Below are positions 35,095-44,040 of a stretch of DNA of 64,000 nucleotides, in pieces. The DNA is taken from assembly GCA_964618075.1 (NCBI GenBank), contig CAZTZO010000008.1, forward strand, positions 1 to 64,000, written 5' to 3'. The position numbers were made by a program, and so were the translations under genes. The notes below the pieces were generated by a model. The model worked only from the letters and a program-made list of their open reading frames with translations. It did not search any database and had not been told where the DNA came from. The stretch comes from CAYTMY01 sp964618075 (GTDB taxonomy: Bacteria; Bacillota; Clostridia; Eubacteriales; Anaerofustaceae). Each line of letters starts with the position of its first letter. Within the stretch, counting starts at the first letter, position 1.

Positions 35095-35130
35095 AATACA
35101 GCTGAGAAGAAGCGAATAAACAGGTAAAAA
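35084..35130 (+). repeat. 47-bp direct repeat, copy 2
   Basis: Second copy, overlapping the last codons of the SHOCT protein gene. The two copies start 1936 bp apart. Confidence 0.97.
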
Positions 35131-35157
35131 ACACCGTACTTTTCAGCACGGTGTTTT
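35130..35157 (+). terminator. Terminator of the SHOCT protein gene
   Basis: ACACCGT / ACGGTGT stem with a 10-nt loop followed by TTTATC. Confidence 0.85.
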
Positions 35158-35169
35158 ATCTGATTATAT

Positions 35170-35455
35170 TTATTCTTTAGGTATGTTTTTAAGCAATATC
35201 TTTATATAATCTCGTCGTGAATATACTGTCCTAATCGACATACGCTTCTTGCCCGTCAACATGATAAAACACAAGATACTTGCAGCTTGGAAGAAAGCGG
35301 TAGTTAGTATATACATTCAAAACAGAGCGAACGCTTGCTCACATGTCGGGAAAATCGGAAAGTTTATTGACATCGTCCTGAATTTTACCTACTGTCTTTA
35401 TCGCAGTCTCACGGCTGTCTGATTCATAAGTAACATACTCCCAGTTTTTGCAGAT
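35170..35455 (-). pseudogene. Ruined RelE/ParE-family toxin gene
   Basis: On the minus strand a single reading frame gives NWEYVTYESDSRETAIKTVG, then KIQDDVNKLSDFPDM, an in-frame TGA, NVYTNYRFLPSCKYLVFYHV and DGQEAYVD; a one-base shift then gives RTVYSRRDYIKILL before a stop at 35170-35172. This is the ParE/RelE order (helical hairpin, YR.L..CKYLVFY, R.V.SRRDY). One nonsense codon, one +1 frameshift and a missing N-terminus show it is dead. No antitoxin gene remains. Confidence 0.7.
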
Positions 35456-35474
35456 TGCGAAAATAAAAATAATT

Positions 35475-36314
35475 TATTTACGTTTGAAAATAATACCCAG
35501 CGTATTCGGCCCGCAATGAGTTGCCACTGTGCAGCCTGCCGCAGTTACCTGTATTTCGTCAAAGGAGGCATATTTGTTGATAGCATCTTTCACCATATCG
35601 ACAGTATCTGAAACACATAGGGTGAGTTATAAATATTCGTTTTAAATCAATATCGTTCCTTCCCTCAAGCTTATCTGCAACATATTTCTCAAGGCATTGC
35701 TCGAAGCTGCCGCGATACTTTTTACCGACCTCCATTTTTCCGTCAATTACGTTAATCGAAGGCTTTATCTTTAATAAGTTCGCACCAAACGCTTCCACTC
35801 CGGAGCATCTGCCGCCGTGATAAAGGTAATCAATGCTGTCCACAACAAAGCTGACCTCCATTTTCGGTATTGCTTCAAGCGACTTTTCATATATTTCCTT
35901 CGCACCGATACCCTCTGATGCCATTATCGCAGCGTCGTATGCTATATAACCGCTTCCCGTAGAGAGATTTGCCGAATTCACGATGTATATATTCTCAAAG
36001 CTTTCTGCCGCGATACAAGCGTTTTGGTAGCATGATGAAAATTCTTTGCTGATATTGACATGGATCACACTCTGATATTTATCGAGCATGTTTTCGAATA
36101 CCTTTTTATATTCGTACACATTTATGGCGGAGGTAGCGCATTTGATCCCTTTCTTGGCATAATCAAAGAGCATGGCGTTGTCTATATCAATTCCGTCGCG
36201 ATAATCTTTTTCGCCGAGAGTTATTGTAAGAGGAGTAATCAAAATATTGTTCTTTTCGATTATTTCCTTGTTTAAATCACAAGTGCTGTCTGCTGTTATT
36301 AACGTTGAATTCAT
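35475..36314 (-). pseudogene. DegV-family fatty-acid-binding protein, frameshifted near its end
   Basis: The first 235 or so residues are a normal DegV protein (ITADSTCDLN, EFSSCYQNA, NLSTGSGY, YLYHGGRCSG). Near 35611-35626 the frame breaks: the intact continuation VSDTVDMVKDAINKYASFD...GPNTLGIIFKRK lies in another frame, ending at 35475, and would restore the normal length of about 280 aa. As read, the protein ends early at 35559 with an unrelated tail. The DegV family binds fatty acids for FakA kinase. A sequencing error cannot be excluded. Confidence 0.8.
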
Positions 36315-36336
36315 TTAATGTCCTTACCTACTGATG

Positions 36337-36459
36337 TTATTTTTTTACAGTCGTTTCTATACTGTTGACCTTCATGATGTGTAGAGAATCTAAAAAAAAC
36401 TTTGCGACAAAAGTAAAAATAGCCGCAAATGAAAAAGAAATAATACCGTTAAATCCCAT
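36337..36459 (-). CDS. Possible 40-aa membrane peptide upstream of degV
   Basis: ATG at 36459 opens a 40-codon frame with one hydrophobic segment (IISFSFAAIFTFVAKFFL). It ends 22 bp before the degV ATG. The ribosome site is weak and the family unknown, so this is tentative. Confidence 0.25.
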   Translation of the reverse strand: MGFNGIISFSFAAIFTFVAKFFLDSLHIMKVNSIETTVKK

Positions 36460-36469
36460 ATTCTTCAAA

Positions 36470-36796
36470 TACCTTTCCTCTTCTTCCCCAACGCCTGTTT
36501 TTATATACTAATTCATAAGATAGTCCGAAATCAAGCTTTTTAATATTAAAGAGTCTACTTTTAATACGGCGAGACTAATACTGTTATAAGTTATTTTATT
36601 ATACCGTAATAAAGCAAAAATTAAGCAGTAAAGGATAATTTATTATAAAGACGCTTATTTTTCGTTAAATGTTTAAATGACGAAATCTGATAACAACAAT
36701 ACTTAAAGAAGCAATATATATGCTAAAATTATAGACAGGCATATTTTGTATTTATACGATACATCATAAAATCGGCACGATTTAAGGAGAATAACA
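36470..36796 (+). other. Intergenic region without a visible gene
   Basis: AT-rich. A -10-like hexamer occurs near 36725 upstream of plsY. Nothing else was recognised. Confidence 0.5.
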
Positions 36797-37399
36797 ATGA
36801 ACTACATATTTTGTATATTGATAGGTTATTTATTGGGCAGCATAAGCCCCTCTTACATAATATCCCGTTTAAAGGGCTTTGATATAAGAACAAGAGGCTC
36901 CAATAACGCAGGCGCTTCGAATGCTATGATAACAATGGGTTGGAGTATTGCTGCAATAGTCGCTATTGTAGATATAGCAAAAACACTGGCGTCCGTATAT
37001 ATTGCAGGTGCGTTATTTCCGCAATCACCGTATGCCGCGATTGTATCAGGCGTTGCTTGTATATTGGGACACATTTTCCCCTTCTACATGAAATTCAAAG
37101 GCGGAAAGGGACTGGCTCCCTATCTCGGTCTTATACTTGCGCTGGACTGGAAATTTTTTATAATAACAATAATAGGAATCGCCCTTATCACAGTTATCAC
37201 CGACTACATAGTTATCGGAACCTTTACCACCGTTATAGCTTATCCCCTGTATAAATACTTAACACACACCGATATCATAGCTGTAGGAATAATCCTCATT
37301 GCCTCGATCGTTGTCATATATAAACATTTTACGAATATAAAAAGAATACTAAAGGGAGAAGAGATCGGTCTGTACAGAAAAGGACAACAAAACAAATAA
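36797..37399 (+). CDS. plsY: Glycerol-3-phosphate acyltransferase PlsY
   Basis: 200 aa, about five to six membrane spans. The three PlsY motifs are seen: GSISPSYIISRLKGFDIR..GSNNAGASN, the glycine-rich KFKGGKGLAPYLG, and a C-terminal KHFTNIKRILKGEE. It transfers acyl from acyl-phosphate to sn-glycerol-3-phosphate, the first step of phospholipid synthesis. GSNNAGASN differs slightly from the usual GSGNxGATN. AAGGAG lies before the ATG. Confidence 0.9.
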   Translation: MNYIFCILIGYLLGSISPSYIISRLKGFDIRTRGSNNAGASNAMITMGWSIAAIVAIVDIAKTLASVYIAGALFPQSPYAAIVSGVACILGHIFPFYMKFKGGKGLAPYLGLILALDWKFFIITIIGIALITVITDYIVIGTFTTVIAYPLYKYLTHTDIIAVGIILIASIVVIYKHFTNIKRILKGEEIGLYRKGQQNK

Positions 37400-37425
37400 G
37401 CCTTTTTTATGCATTAATCGCACCT

Positions 37426-38229
37426 TTAGTTAAATTTACTGAATATATACGAAATAATATATACAATGAGATTACATACCACAATGCTCGCACCGGCGGG
37501 TATTGCTAAAAGGTATGACGCACTAAGTCCGCATACAAAGCATACCACCGATATAACCGCTGATGACAGCAGAACAGATTTAAAGGTCTTAAACAAACGC
37601 ATGGACGAAAGCGCCGGAAATATTATAAGTCCGGAAATGAGCAATGATCCCATCATTCGCATTCCCAAAACGATAGTAAGCGCTGTGAGCACGGAAAGCA
37701 GCGCATTGAACATATCCGTATGTATACCTGTTGCCTTGGCGTAATTTTCGTCAAACGTAACAGCAAATATTTTGTTGTGTAAAATTATATAAACCGTAAG
37801 GACTACAACAGACAGTATCAGGCTTAAAACGACGTCGTTTTTGCTCATGGCAAGAATACTACCGAACATATAGCTGTAAACGTCCGTATTCATACCCGTG
37901 GAAAAGGTTATTATAATTGAACCTATGGCAAGCGATGAGGTAGATATAACGGCAACCGCGCTGTCGCCCTTCATTGCGCCGTTATTATTTATACGAAGTA
38001 TTATAAACGCCGCGACAACGACTATTGGTATAGCCACATACAGAGGAGTTGCGTTTAGCGCCGCCGCTACGGCAAGCGCCCCGAATCCGACGTGTGAAAG
38101 ACCATCGCCTATCATGGAATATCGCTTCAATACAAGGCTGACACCCAACAGAGAAGCACACAGCGAAATGAGTATTCCGACGACGAGTGCTCTTGTCATA
38201 AAAGGATACGATAGCATTTCACTGAGCAT
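37426..38229 (-). CDS. znuB: Metal ABC transporter permease (ABC-3 type)
   Basis: About 267 aa, eight or so hydrophobic helices (ALVVGILISLCASLLGVSLVL, ALTIVLGMRMMGSLLISGLI). The ABC-3 family signature GDGLSHVGFGALAVA is present. It imports Zn or Mn with the next two genes. GGAGG precedes ATG 38229, which overlaps the ATPase gene's end by 11 nt. Confidence 0.9.
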   Translation of the reverse strand: MLSEMLSYPFMTRALVVGILISLCASLLGVSLVLKRYSMIGDGLSHVGFGALAVAAALNATPLYVAIPIVVVAAFIILRINNNGAMKGDSAVAVISTSSLAIGSIIITFSTGMNTDVYSYMFGSILAMSKNDVVLSLILSVVVLTVYIILHNKIFAVTFDENYAKATGIHTDMFNALLSVLTALTIVLGMRMMGSLLISGLIIFPALSSMRLFKTFKSVLLSSAVISVVCFVCGLSASYLLAIPAGASIVVCNLIVYIISYIFSKFN

Positions 38230-38932
38230 TATTCTCGCCTCCCAAATATCTCTTTGCCGCCTCACTCTTGAAATAATCCTCTCTGCTGCCGTAAAACAAA
38301 GGCTTATTTTCTACATGTAGAATATGCTTTGCATAGTGCGAAGCCGCAAGCATATCATGCGTCACCATAATAATTGTTATGTCGTTTTCTTTGTTGATAT
38401 TGTTTATAATGCGATACATTTCCTTTGATGTTACTGGATCAAGACCGCTTGCGGGTTCGTCAAGGAGCAGCACCCTTTTCATTGAGCAAAGCGCTCTTGC
38501 AAGCAGGACTCTTTGCTGTTGTCCTCCCGAAAGCTCTCTGTAGGCTTCTTTTTTTAAGTCGGCTATACCTAAAAGGTGCATGTATCCCTCCGACGAAAGC
38601 TTGTCGAGCTTGGAATAACGCGTTTTCGAGCTGTGTACATTGAGTCTGCCGGACAATACTATTTCTTCCACAGACGCAGGAAAATCCCTCTGTATCTCTT
38701 CGCGTTGAGGCAAATATCCGACCTCATAGGAATTAAGGCCTTCACCGAAGGTTATACTCCCCGATGAAGGCTTTTTAAGTCCCGTTATACCTTTCATTAT
38801 CGTAGTTTTGCCAGAACCGTTCTCTCCTACTATGCATAAATAATCGTTCGCCTCAATATCAAAGGAAAGTCCGGACACGACTGTTTTGCCGCCGTATACG
38901 AATGATACGTTATCAACACTTATCAAGGACAT
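38219..38932 (-). CDS. znuC: Metal ABC transporter ATP-binding protein
   Basis: 237 aa. Walker A GENGSGKTT, Q-loop LPQREE, signature LSGGQQQRV, Walker B RVLLLDEPASGLD, H-loop VTHD. The order substrate-binding protein, ATPase, permease with overlapping ends is the standard zinc/manganese importer. Confidence 0.92.
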   Translation of the reverse strand: MSLISVDNVSFVYGGKTVVSGLSFDIEANDYLCIVGENGSGKTTIMKGITGLKKPSSGSITFGEGLNSYEVGYLPQREEIQRDFPASVEEIVLSGRLNVHSSKTRYSKLDKLSSEGYMHLLGIADLKKEAYRELSGGQQQRVLLARALCSMKRVLLLDEPASGLDPVTSKEMYRIINNINKENDITIIMVTHDMLAASHYAKHILHVENKPLFYGSREDYFKSEAAKRYLGGENNAQ

Positions 38933-39909
38933 CAGTTGAGGGCCTCCTTAAGCGCCTCCAAATTTTTCTGCATCAATTCGTAATATCCTACACCGTTATC
39001 AAAGTCTTCCTTGGAAACATTGTGGCATGAGTGCAAGGTAAGAATCTTCGCACCCGTGCTTTCGGCTATAGATTTCGCAATGTTTTGATTTGAAAATTCT
39101 ATGGTAAATATTACGGGTATGTTCTCGCTTTTCACTTTATCCGTTAGCGTTGCTATAACGGATGCGCTCGGCTCGCTCTCCTGAGAGCATCCCGGGTATG
39201 CTGCAACATATTGCAGTGAATATTCGTCCGCCAGATATTTAAACGGGAAACGATCCGCTACAACTATTGTTTTGCGTGCTGCGCTCTTTACAACGCTTCT
39301 ATACGTCGTATCAAGTTCAATAAGCTTGTCACAGTAAGCATCGGCGTTCTTCTTAAATGTATCGCTGTTATTTTTGTCGATCTCGCATAATTTATTTTTT
39401 ATGCCCAGTACGATTTCAATGGCGTTTACCGGAGATGTCCAAACGTGCTGATCATAACCTAAATATTTATTTTTCTTTGTGCTTGTTGTAGAATCAGATG
39501 ATGTCGTCTGCTTTGTTTCATCGGCGGAGGTATCCTCTTTTAAAAGATCCACACAATCCATCATAGTAAGAGTGCTTGGTGCGTCGCTTCCGAGAGAATC
39601 CAAAACCTCTTCCACCCAATAATCCTCTTCTCCACCCGTATAAACGAACAGGTCGCATTCCGATATCTTGATAATATCCTGAGCTGTCGGCTCGTAGGTG
39701 TGACTTTCAACGCCCGCCGGCACAAGCATTGTTATCTCGGTGTCGACTCCCTGTGTTACCACTCTTGCGAAATCGTAAGGCGGATATATGGTAGTTACTA
39801 TTCTAAGAGTACCGTCCTCGCTTTTTTTCTTTTTCACACATCCGCACATTGAAAATGCAAGTATGAGCGCAAGCAGCAAAACGGCTATCCTTTTTATATT
39901 CTTGTTCAT
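38932..39909 (-). CDS. znuA: Zinc/manganese ABC transporter substrate-binding lipoprotein
   Basis: About 325 aa. Lipobox AFSMCGC near residue 20. Cluster A-I motifs: the first His in ESHTYEPT, His in YDQHVWTSP, an Asp/Glu in FTIEFSNQ, and a final His/Asp region (LHSCHN). A Thr/Ser/Lys-rich loop (about 140-155) stands where ZnuA proteins have a His-rich loop; it holds no His run. The metal is probably Zn or Mn. Start 39909 fits the lipoprotein signal; the longer frame from 39996 lacks a ribosome site. Confidence 0.88.
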   Translation of the reverse strand: MNKNIKRIAVLLLALILAFSMCGCVKKKKSEDGTLRIVTTIYPPYDFARVVTQGVDTEITMLVPAGVESHTYEPTAQDIIKISECDLFVYTGGEEDYWVEEVLDSLGSDAPSTLTMMDCVDLLKEDTSADETKQTTSSDSTTSTKKNKYLGYDQHVWTSPVNAIEIVLGIKNKLCEIDKNNSDTFKKNADAYCDKLIELDTTYRSVVKSAARKTIVVADRFPFKYLADEYSLQYVAAYPGCSQESEPSASVIATLTDKVKSENIPVIFTIEFSNQNIAKSIAESTGAKILTLHSCHNVSKEDFDNGVGYYELMQKNLEALKEALN

Positions 39910-40153
39910 AATATTTCCCATCTTTTTATTTAATTTCGCAAAATATTGATGCCGCAATATTTGAGATGATTCTAACACAATTTTCTCTTTTAGCAAAGTA
40001 CTACCAAAGAGCAGTTTTATATTTTAATCATATGGTGTGTTTTCTTTTGTGTATTTATTTAAATGAAAGGCATATTTCTTGCAATATCAAAAACATTGTG
40101 TAATAATTGCCGAATACAGCGTTAATAATTGAACCGATAAAAGGATCAAAAAT

Positions 40154-41071
40154 ATGAAACCGAAAAAAATCGTATGCGTCTTGTTTTGCGTATTGTCATT
40201 ACTCACATTTTCCTCCTGCTCGAAAACTTCCAGCATGCCCTTTAGCCTTGAGGATATTAAAAACGCAAATCAAGCGCAAGCAATGAATGATTTATACGAT
40301 ACCGTACATATAACCGACAGTATGGAAAATATCAAAAGCTCTTTGGGACAGGAAAACTCAAATCACGATATTTATGTAAGAAGAAACAACAGCGACGCCA
40401 CAATGATAGACGTTTATATGAAGGATTCAAACGGAGAAGAAAGCTATATAACGGATTCAAAGGCTTATATCATGCTTGCGGACAAGAAATATCTTACTGT
40501 TTTTTATACAAACGGATATTACGAAAATATTGTAATGCCTTCATACAACGTTTTTAAAAAAAGCCTTATTAAGATAGACGATACGGAAACGGTAAAAAAA
40601 TTCGAAGAAGAAGAAAATTCATACACTCTGACAACAATATTAGATTTTTCAAAGATAACAGACGATGCATATAAGACATACCTGAACTATTATTGGGGGA
40701 TATCACAGGGTAAAGGAACCAATGTATATACTATTGATAAGGACAGCCTTCTTATAACGTCTCTAAAACAGTATTACAGTAAAAACGGGAAACTGACGCT
40801 TTATTACTCTATTGATATTCAAGGGAACGTGAATTTTGAAGTTCCTTCATATGCAAATGAGCTGATTTCATCAGACGAAATGAAAACAATAACGGTAATA
40901 ACGGACAACGAGCGAAACGAAACATATTATACTGATATAAACTCTCTTGTCGACTTCAATTCCTCAGTCGGTTATAACAAATACACAGACGAGCAATGCA
41001 CAAAGGCTTTCGACTACTTAAATACTCCGGCAAGTGATTTTACGTTGTATTTTCTTACAGTAGTAAACTAA
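40154..41071 (+). CDS. Hypothetical lipoprotein
   Basis: 305 aa, not recognised. Signal MKPKKIVCVLFCVLSLLTFSSC with lipobox FSSC. The body alternates strands (for example VYMKDSNGEESYITDSKAY) as in beta-rich LolA-like or 'DUF' lipoproteins. GGATC lies before the ATG. Confidence 0.6.
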   Translation: MKPKKIVCVLFCVLSLLTFSSCSKTSSMPFSLEDIKNANQAQAMNDLYDTVHITDSMENIKSSLGQENSNHDIYVRRNNSDATMIDVYMKDSNGEESYITDSKAYIMLADKKYLTVFYTNGYYENIVMPSYNVFKKSLIKIDDTETVKKFEEEENSYTLTTILDFSKITDDAYKTYLNYYWGISQGKGTNVYTIDKDSLLITSLKQYYSKNGKLTLYYSIDIQGNVNFEVPSYANELISSDEMKTITVITDNERNETYYTDINSLVDFNSSVGYNKYTDEQCTKAFDYLNTPASDFTLYFLTVVN

Positions 41072-41078
41072 AATCGTA

Positions 41079-41339
41079 TTATTTTCGTATGTCCTTATAA
41101 AGCGAATAATAGTCCGCCTGCATGTCCTCCTGCCTGTTCATATACCACTTTACAGCGTCGTCAAGAGCCCTGTTATATATGACAGCCGCCAGCTCATTTG
41201 TGAAAAAATCCGTCAACTGTTCTCTTTGTATTACGCCGATTTCTTCATCACGTTCATTTTTATAAAATGATTCGATTTTTTGTCCTATAAGTATCTTGTC
41301 TTCCTTCGTAAGATTAAAATCAACAGCTCCAAACGCCAT
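41079..41339 (-). CDS. DUF2164 family protein
   Basis: 86 aa. Pattern FNLTKEDKILIGQKIESFYKN, EEIGVIQREQLTDFFTNELAAVIYNRALDDA fits the DUF2164 family of small helical proteins; function unknown. AGGAG precedes ATG 41339; a longer reading to 41402 adds a Lys-rich tail without a ribosome site. Confidence 0.82.
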   Translation of the reverse strand: MAFGAVDFNLTKEDKILIGQKIESFYKNERDEEIGVIQREQLTDFFTNELAAVIYNRALDDAVKWYMNRQEDMQADYYSLYKDIRK

Positions 41340-41513
41340 ATTGCTCTCCTTTTTTTTAATAACAGACTTGTGTCGTTTTTCATTCGTCTTTTGTTTACCC
41401 ACATAAATATAAACCTTTATTCAACGCTCTTATAAGCCTGTATTTTTAATAACGCCCCCGTAAGCCATATACTTAAGGGAGCGTTATTTTTAATTGTAAA
41501 TTCCATTTTTTAA

Positions 41514-42017
41514 CTAATTAATCTCTATACTCGCCGACCATTTCTCAAACTTTGAAGCAAACGTATCCTTATCCTTTTGTTCACAGCCGAAAACGATAGC
41601 CCAGAATGCGTCTTTACCTTTTCTGACCGTCATGTAACAATAAGCGTCAATATTATCAACGGTGCTTTCATAGGTAATATATGGATTGCCTTTGGCGTCA
41701 GTCGAAAATGAACCGGTCAGTCCGTTGGCCTGTATCATCAGGCTTTCGTATTCCTCCAACGTATAAGCGTTGGCGTCTACGCCGTAAACCGCAAAATCGT
41801 CAAAGGTTTCTTTAATTGCTCCGGCAAAGCAATCGTCGTTTGAATAGAAGCAAGCAAAGCCGTCGACGCTGCTTGATTCAAGCCCGTCGTCCATAGTTAT
41901 CTTTATACCTGAGTCTGAGGTATATGTCTTCTCTTTTTTGCCGCACGCAGTAATGGAAAATGCTATAATAACAGCGCAGGCTACGATCAGTATTCGCTTA
42001 AGTTTAATCATTCTCAT
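41514..42017 (-). CDS. Hypothetical lipoprotein
   Basis: 167 aa. Signal with lipobox SITAC at about residue 25; the mature part YTSDSGIKITMDDGLESSSVDGFACF...SFSTDAKGNPYITYESTV resembles small secreted beta-domain lipoproteins of Clostridia. Ligand unknown. AAGGGG precedes the ATG. Confidence 0.6.
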   Translation of the reverse strand: MRMIKLKRILIVACAVIIAFSITACGKKEKTYTSDSGIKITMDDGLESSSVDGFACFYSNDDCFAGAIKETFDDFAVYGVDANAYTLEEYESLMIQANGLTGSFSTDAKGNPYITYESTVDNIDAYCYMTVRKGKDAFWAIVFGCEQKDKDTFASKFEKWSASIEIN

Positions 42018-42149
42018 ATTAAATCCCCTTACATATTATTTTTTATATGTTTATCTTATCATAATCACCTCGGTAATTCATTATTATTTCGCTTATCAAG
42101 GCATATTTTAATAAAAGCTGAGGCTTTAGAGCTATTAAAATACATTTTT

Positions 42150-42196
42150 AAAAGTAAAAAATAAAGACATACGCCGACCAAAACGTATGTCTTTAT
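42150..42196 (-). terminator. Terminator of the csoR-type gene
   Basis: Stem ATAAAGACATACG / CGTATGTCTTTAT followed on the minus strand by TTTTTTACTTTT. Confidence 0.85.
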
Positions 42197-42213
42197 CATG
42201 AAGGAGTGCTCAT

Positions 42214-42252
42214 TTGAATCCGATTTGTCCGTTTGAGCGTATCAACATCTAA
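42214..42252 (+). other. 12-codon plus-strand mini-ORF with ribosome site and own terminator
   Basis: GGAG lies 7 nt before a TTG that opens MNPICPFERINI and a stop. A GCCCCCGTGGGGG hairpin with a T-run follows at 42282-42305 on the same strand. It might be a leader peptide or the remains of a lost gene's leader. Confidence 0.3.
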
Positions 42253-42281
42253 AATATACAAGATATTGAATACTTCCGCAA

Positions 42282-42305
42282 GCCCCCGTGGGGGTCATTT
42301 TTTCA
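42282..42305 (+). terminator. Short GC hairpin with T-run, plus strand
   Basis: CCCCC-GT-GGGGG followed by TCATTTTTTCATTTT. It lies immediately downstream of the csoR-type gene's stop but faces the other way. Confidence 0.5.
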
Positions 42306-42307
42306 TT

Positions 42308-42688
42308 TTACATGAAATAATCTATTACCTTTTGAAGCTCCTCTATTGTTTCATAGTCGCCCTCGTTCATGGCATCGACTATACAGTGCGACATGTGCTC
42401 CTTAAGTATAAGCTTGGCTGTGTTGTTCAGAGCCGATTTCACGGCAAGCAGCTGCATTAAGACCTCGCTGCAATCGCGGTCGTCGTCCACCATTCTTTTT
42501 ACGCTTTCAAGATGCCCTATCGCCTTTGAAAGACGGTTCATCACCTTCTTCTTATGCTCGGGACTGTGCGAATGAGAATGTCTGTGGTGATCCGCAGAGT
42601 CGGATTCATGCGTATGGGTGTGCGAATAAACATTCCCGTTTTCATCGGTATGAGTGTGAAGTGTTTCATTCGAGTGTTCATTCGTCAT
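42308..42688 (-). CDS. CsoR/RcnR-family metal-sensing repressor with His-rich N-terminus
   Basis: About 126 aa. The all-helical core LSKAIGHLESVKRMVDDDRDC...LLAVKSALNNTAKLILKEHMSHC carries the Cys...His...Cys ligand pattern of CsoR/RcnR repressors. The first 45 residues are unusual: HTHTDENGNVYSHTHTHE and DHHRHSHSHS, about a dozen His, suggesting a metal-buffering tail. The metal (Cu, Ni, Co or Zn) is not assigned; no efflux pump adjoins. AGGAGG about 9 nt upstream supports ATG 42688. Confidence 0.88.
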   Translation of the reverse strand: MTNEHSNETLHTHTDENGNVYSHTHTHESDSADHHRHSHSHSPEHKKKVMNRLSKAIGHLESVKRMVDDDRDCSEVLMQLLAVKSALNNTAKLILKEHMSHCIVDAMNEGDYETIEELQKVIDYFM

Positions 42689-42768
42689 CTGTTTTATCCT
42701 CCTACTTAAAACAAACATTCTGTTTTTGCTATTATATCATTATTTACAGGCACAAACAAAAGTATTGT

Positions 42769-44004
42769 TCAATATCTGTTGTCGTATATCCTGTTTGTCT
42801 TTTTTTCGCTTCTCGGCAGATCACCCAGGCTTACGCCCTTTGGCAATATTTTCAAGCCCACTCTGTCCTTGAACGCCTTAGCGACATTGCCTTCAACGTC
42901 CTTTTTATTTACTTCGTCATTCATTTCAAAGAACAGAGTCATTATATCTTTTCCGTTAAGGTGATCTATCATTACCTGATATTCGCTGCTCACACCGTCG
43001 ATATCGCGAAGCACGTCCTCTATCTGTCCCGGGTAAATATTTACACCCTTTACCTTAACCATATCGTCGCTTCTTCCTATTATTCTGTCTATTCTGGGGT
43101 ATTTCAGCTTACATGAGCATTCGCCCGGCACTATTCTGGAAAGGTCGTGTGTACGGTACCTGATAAGAGGCGCGCCTTCTTTTTTCAGGGTAGTTATTAC
43201 GATTTCCCCAACCTGTCCGTCAGGAAGCAATTCGCCAGTCTTTGGGTCTATTATTTCAAGATAAATATAGTCGTCCCAATAATGCATAGGCTCGTCTGCC
43301 TGGCAGTTTATGCCAATACCGGGACCGTATATTTCGGTAAGACCGTAAATATCGTATAATTCTACTCCCAGCTCCTTTGATATACGCTTACGCATTTTAT
43401 CTCCCCATCGCTCGGAGCCGATTATTCCCTTTTTAAGCTTTATTTTGTCCTTAACCTTTTTTTTGTCTATCTCCTCTGCAAGCAAAAGCGCATACGACGA
43501 TGTTGCACAAAGGATAGTGCTTTCAAGGTCTATCATCATCTTTATTTGTTTTTCCGTGTTGCCGGGGCCCATCGGTATAGCCATTGCACCTAGCCTTTCG
43601 CATCCAAGCTGAAAGCCTATTCCCGCAGTCCATAAGCCATACCCGGGGGTGATGTGTATCCTGTCTTTTTTCGTTATGCCGGCAAGCTTATAGCATCGCT
43701 CGAACATAATAGCCCAGTCCTCTACGTCCTTTTTGGTGTACGGTATAATTATAGGAAGTCCTGTAGTGCCGGAGGACGAATGTATTCTGACGATCTTCTC
43801 GTCGTCAACTGCTTTTATTCCAAGCGGATAAGCATCGCGCAGCTCTTCCTTTTCCGTAAACGGCAGCTTTTTAAAAGCCTGAGCAGAGGTTAAATCATCA
43901 GCCTCTATTCCCTTGAGCTTGTTTTGATACATGTTGCCGTCAAAAGATTTGACCTTTTTTACTACTTTTCTGAGTAGTTCAAGCTGTTCTTCATTAATGT
44001 CCAT
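42769..44004 (-). CDS. paaK: Phenylacetate-CoA-ligase-type arylacetate--CoA ligase
   Basis: 411 aa adenylate-forming enzyme. HSSSGTTGLPIIIPYTKKDV is the P-loop-like motif A3, DIYGLTEIYGPGIG motif A5, LIRYRTHDLSRI motif A7, and the C-terminal domain includes KVKGVNIYPGQIEDVL. It activates phenylacetate, indoleacetate or similar acids to CoA thioesters. It stands downstream of iorAB but under its own T-box leader. The exact acid is inferred from that control, not from the active site. Confidence 0.88.
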   Translation of the reverse strand: MDINEEQLELLRKVVKKVKSFDGNMYQNKLKGIEADDLTSAQAFKKLPFTEKEELRDAYPLGIKAVDDEKIVRIHSSSGTTGLPIIIPYTKKDVEDWAIMFERCYKLAGITKKDRIHITPGYGLWTAGIGFQLGCERLGAMAIPMGPGNTEKQIKMMIDLESTILCATSSYALLLAEEIDKKKVKDKIKLKKGIIGSERWGDKMRKRISKELGVELYDIYGLTEIYGPGIGINCQADEPMHYWDDYIYLEIIDPKTGELLPDGQVGEIVITTLKKEGAPLIRYRTHDLSRIVPGECSCKLKYPRIDRIIGRSDDMVKVKGVNIYPGQIEDVLRDIDGVSSEYQVMIDHLNGKDIMTLFFEMNDEVNKKDVEGNVAKAFKDRVGLKILPKGVSLGDLPRSEKKTNRIYDNRY

Positions 44005-44040
44005 TTTTTCTCCTTTACTTTCTCGGAGCTTCGGGCATAT

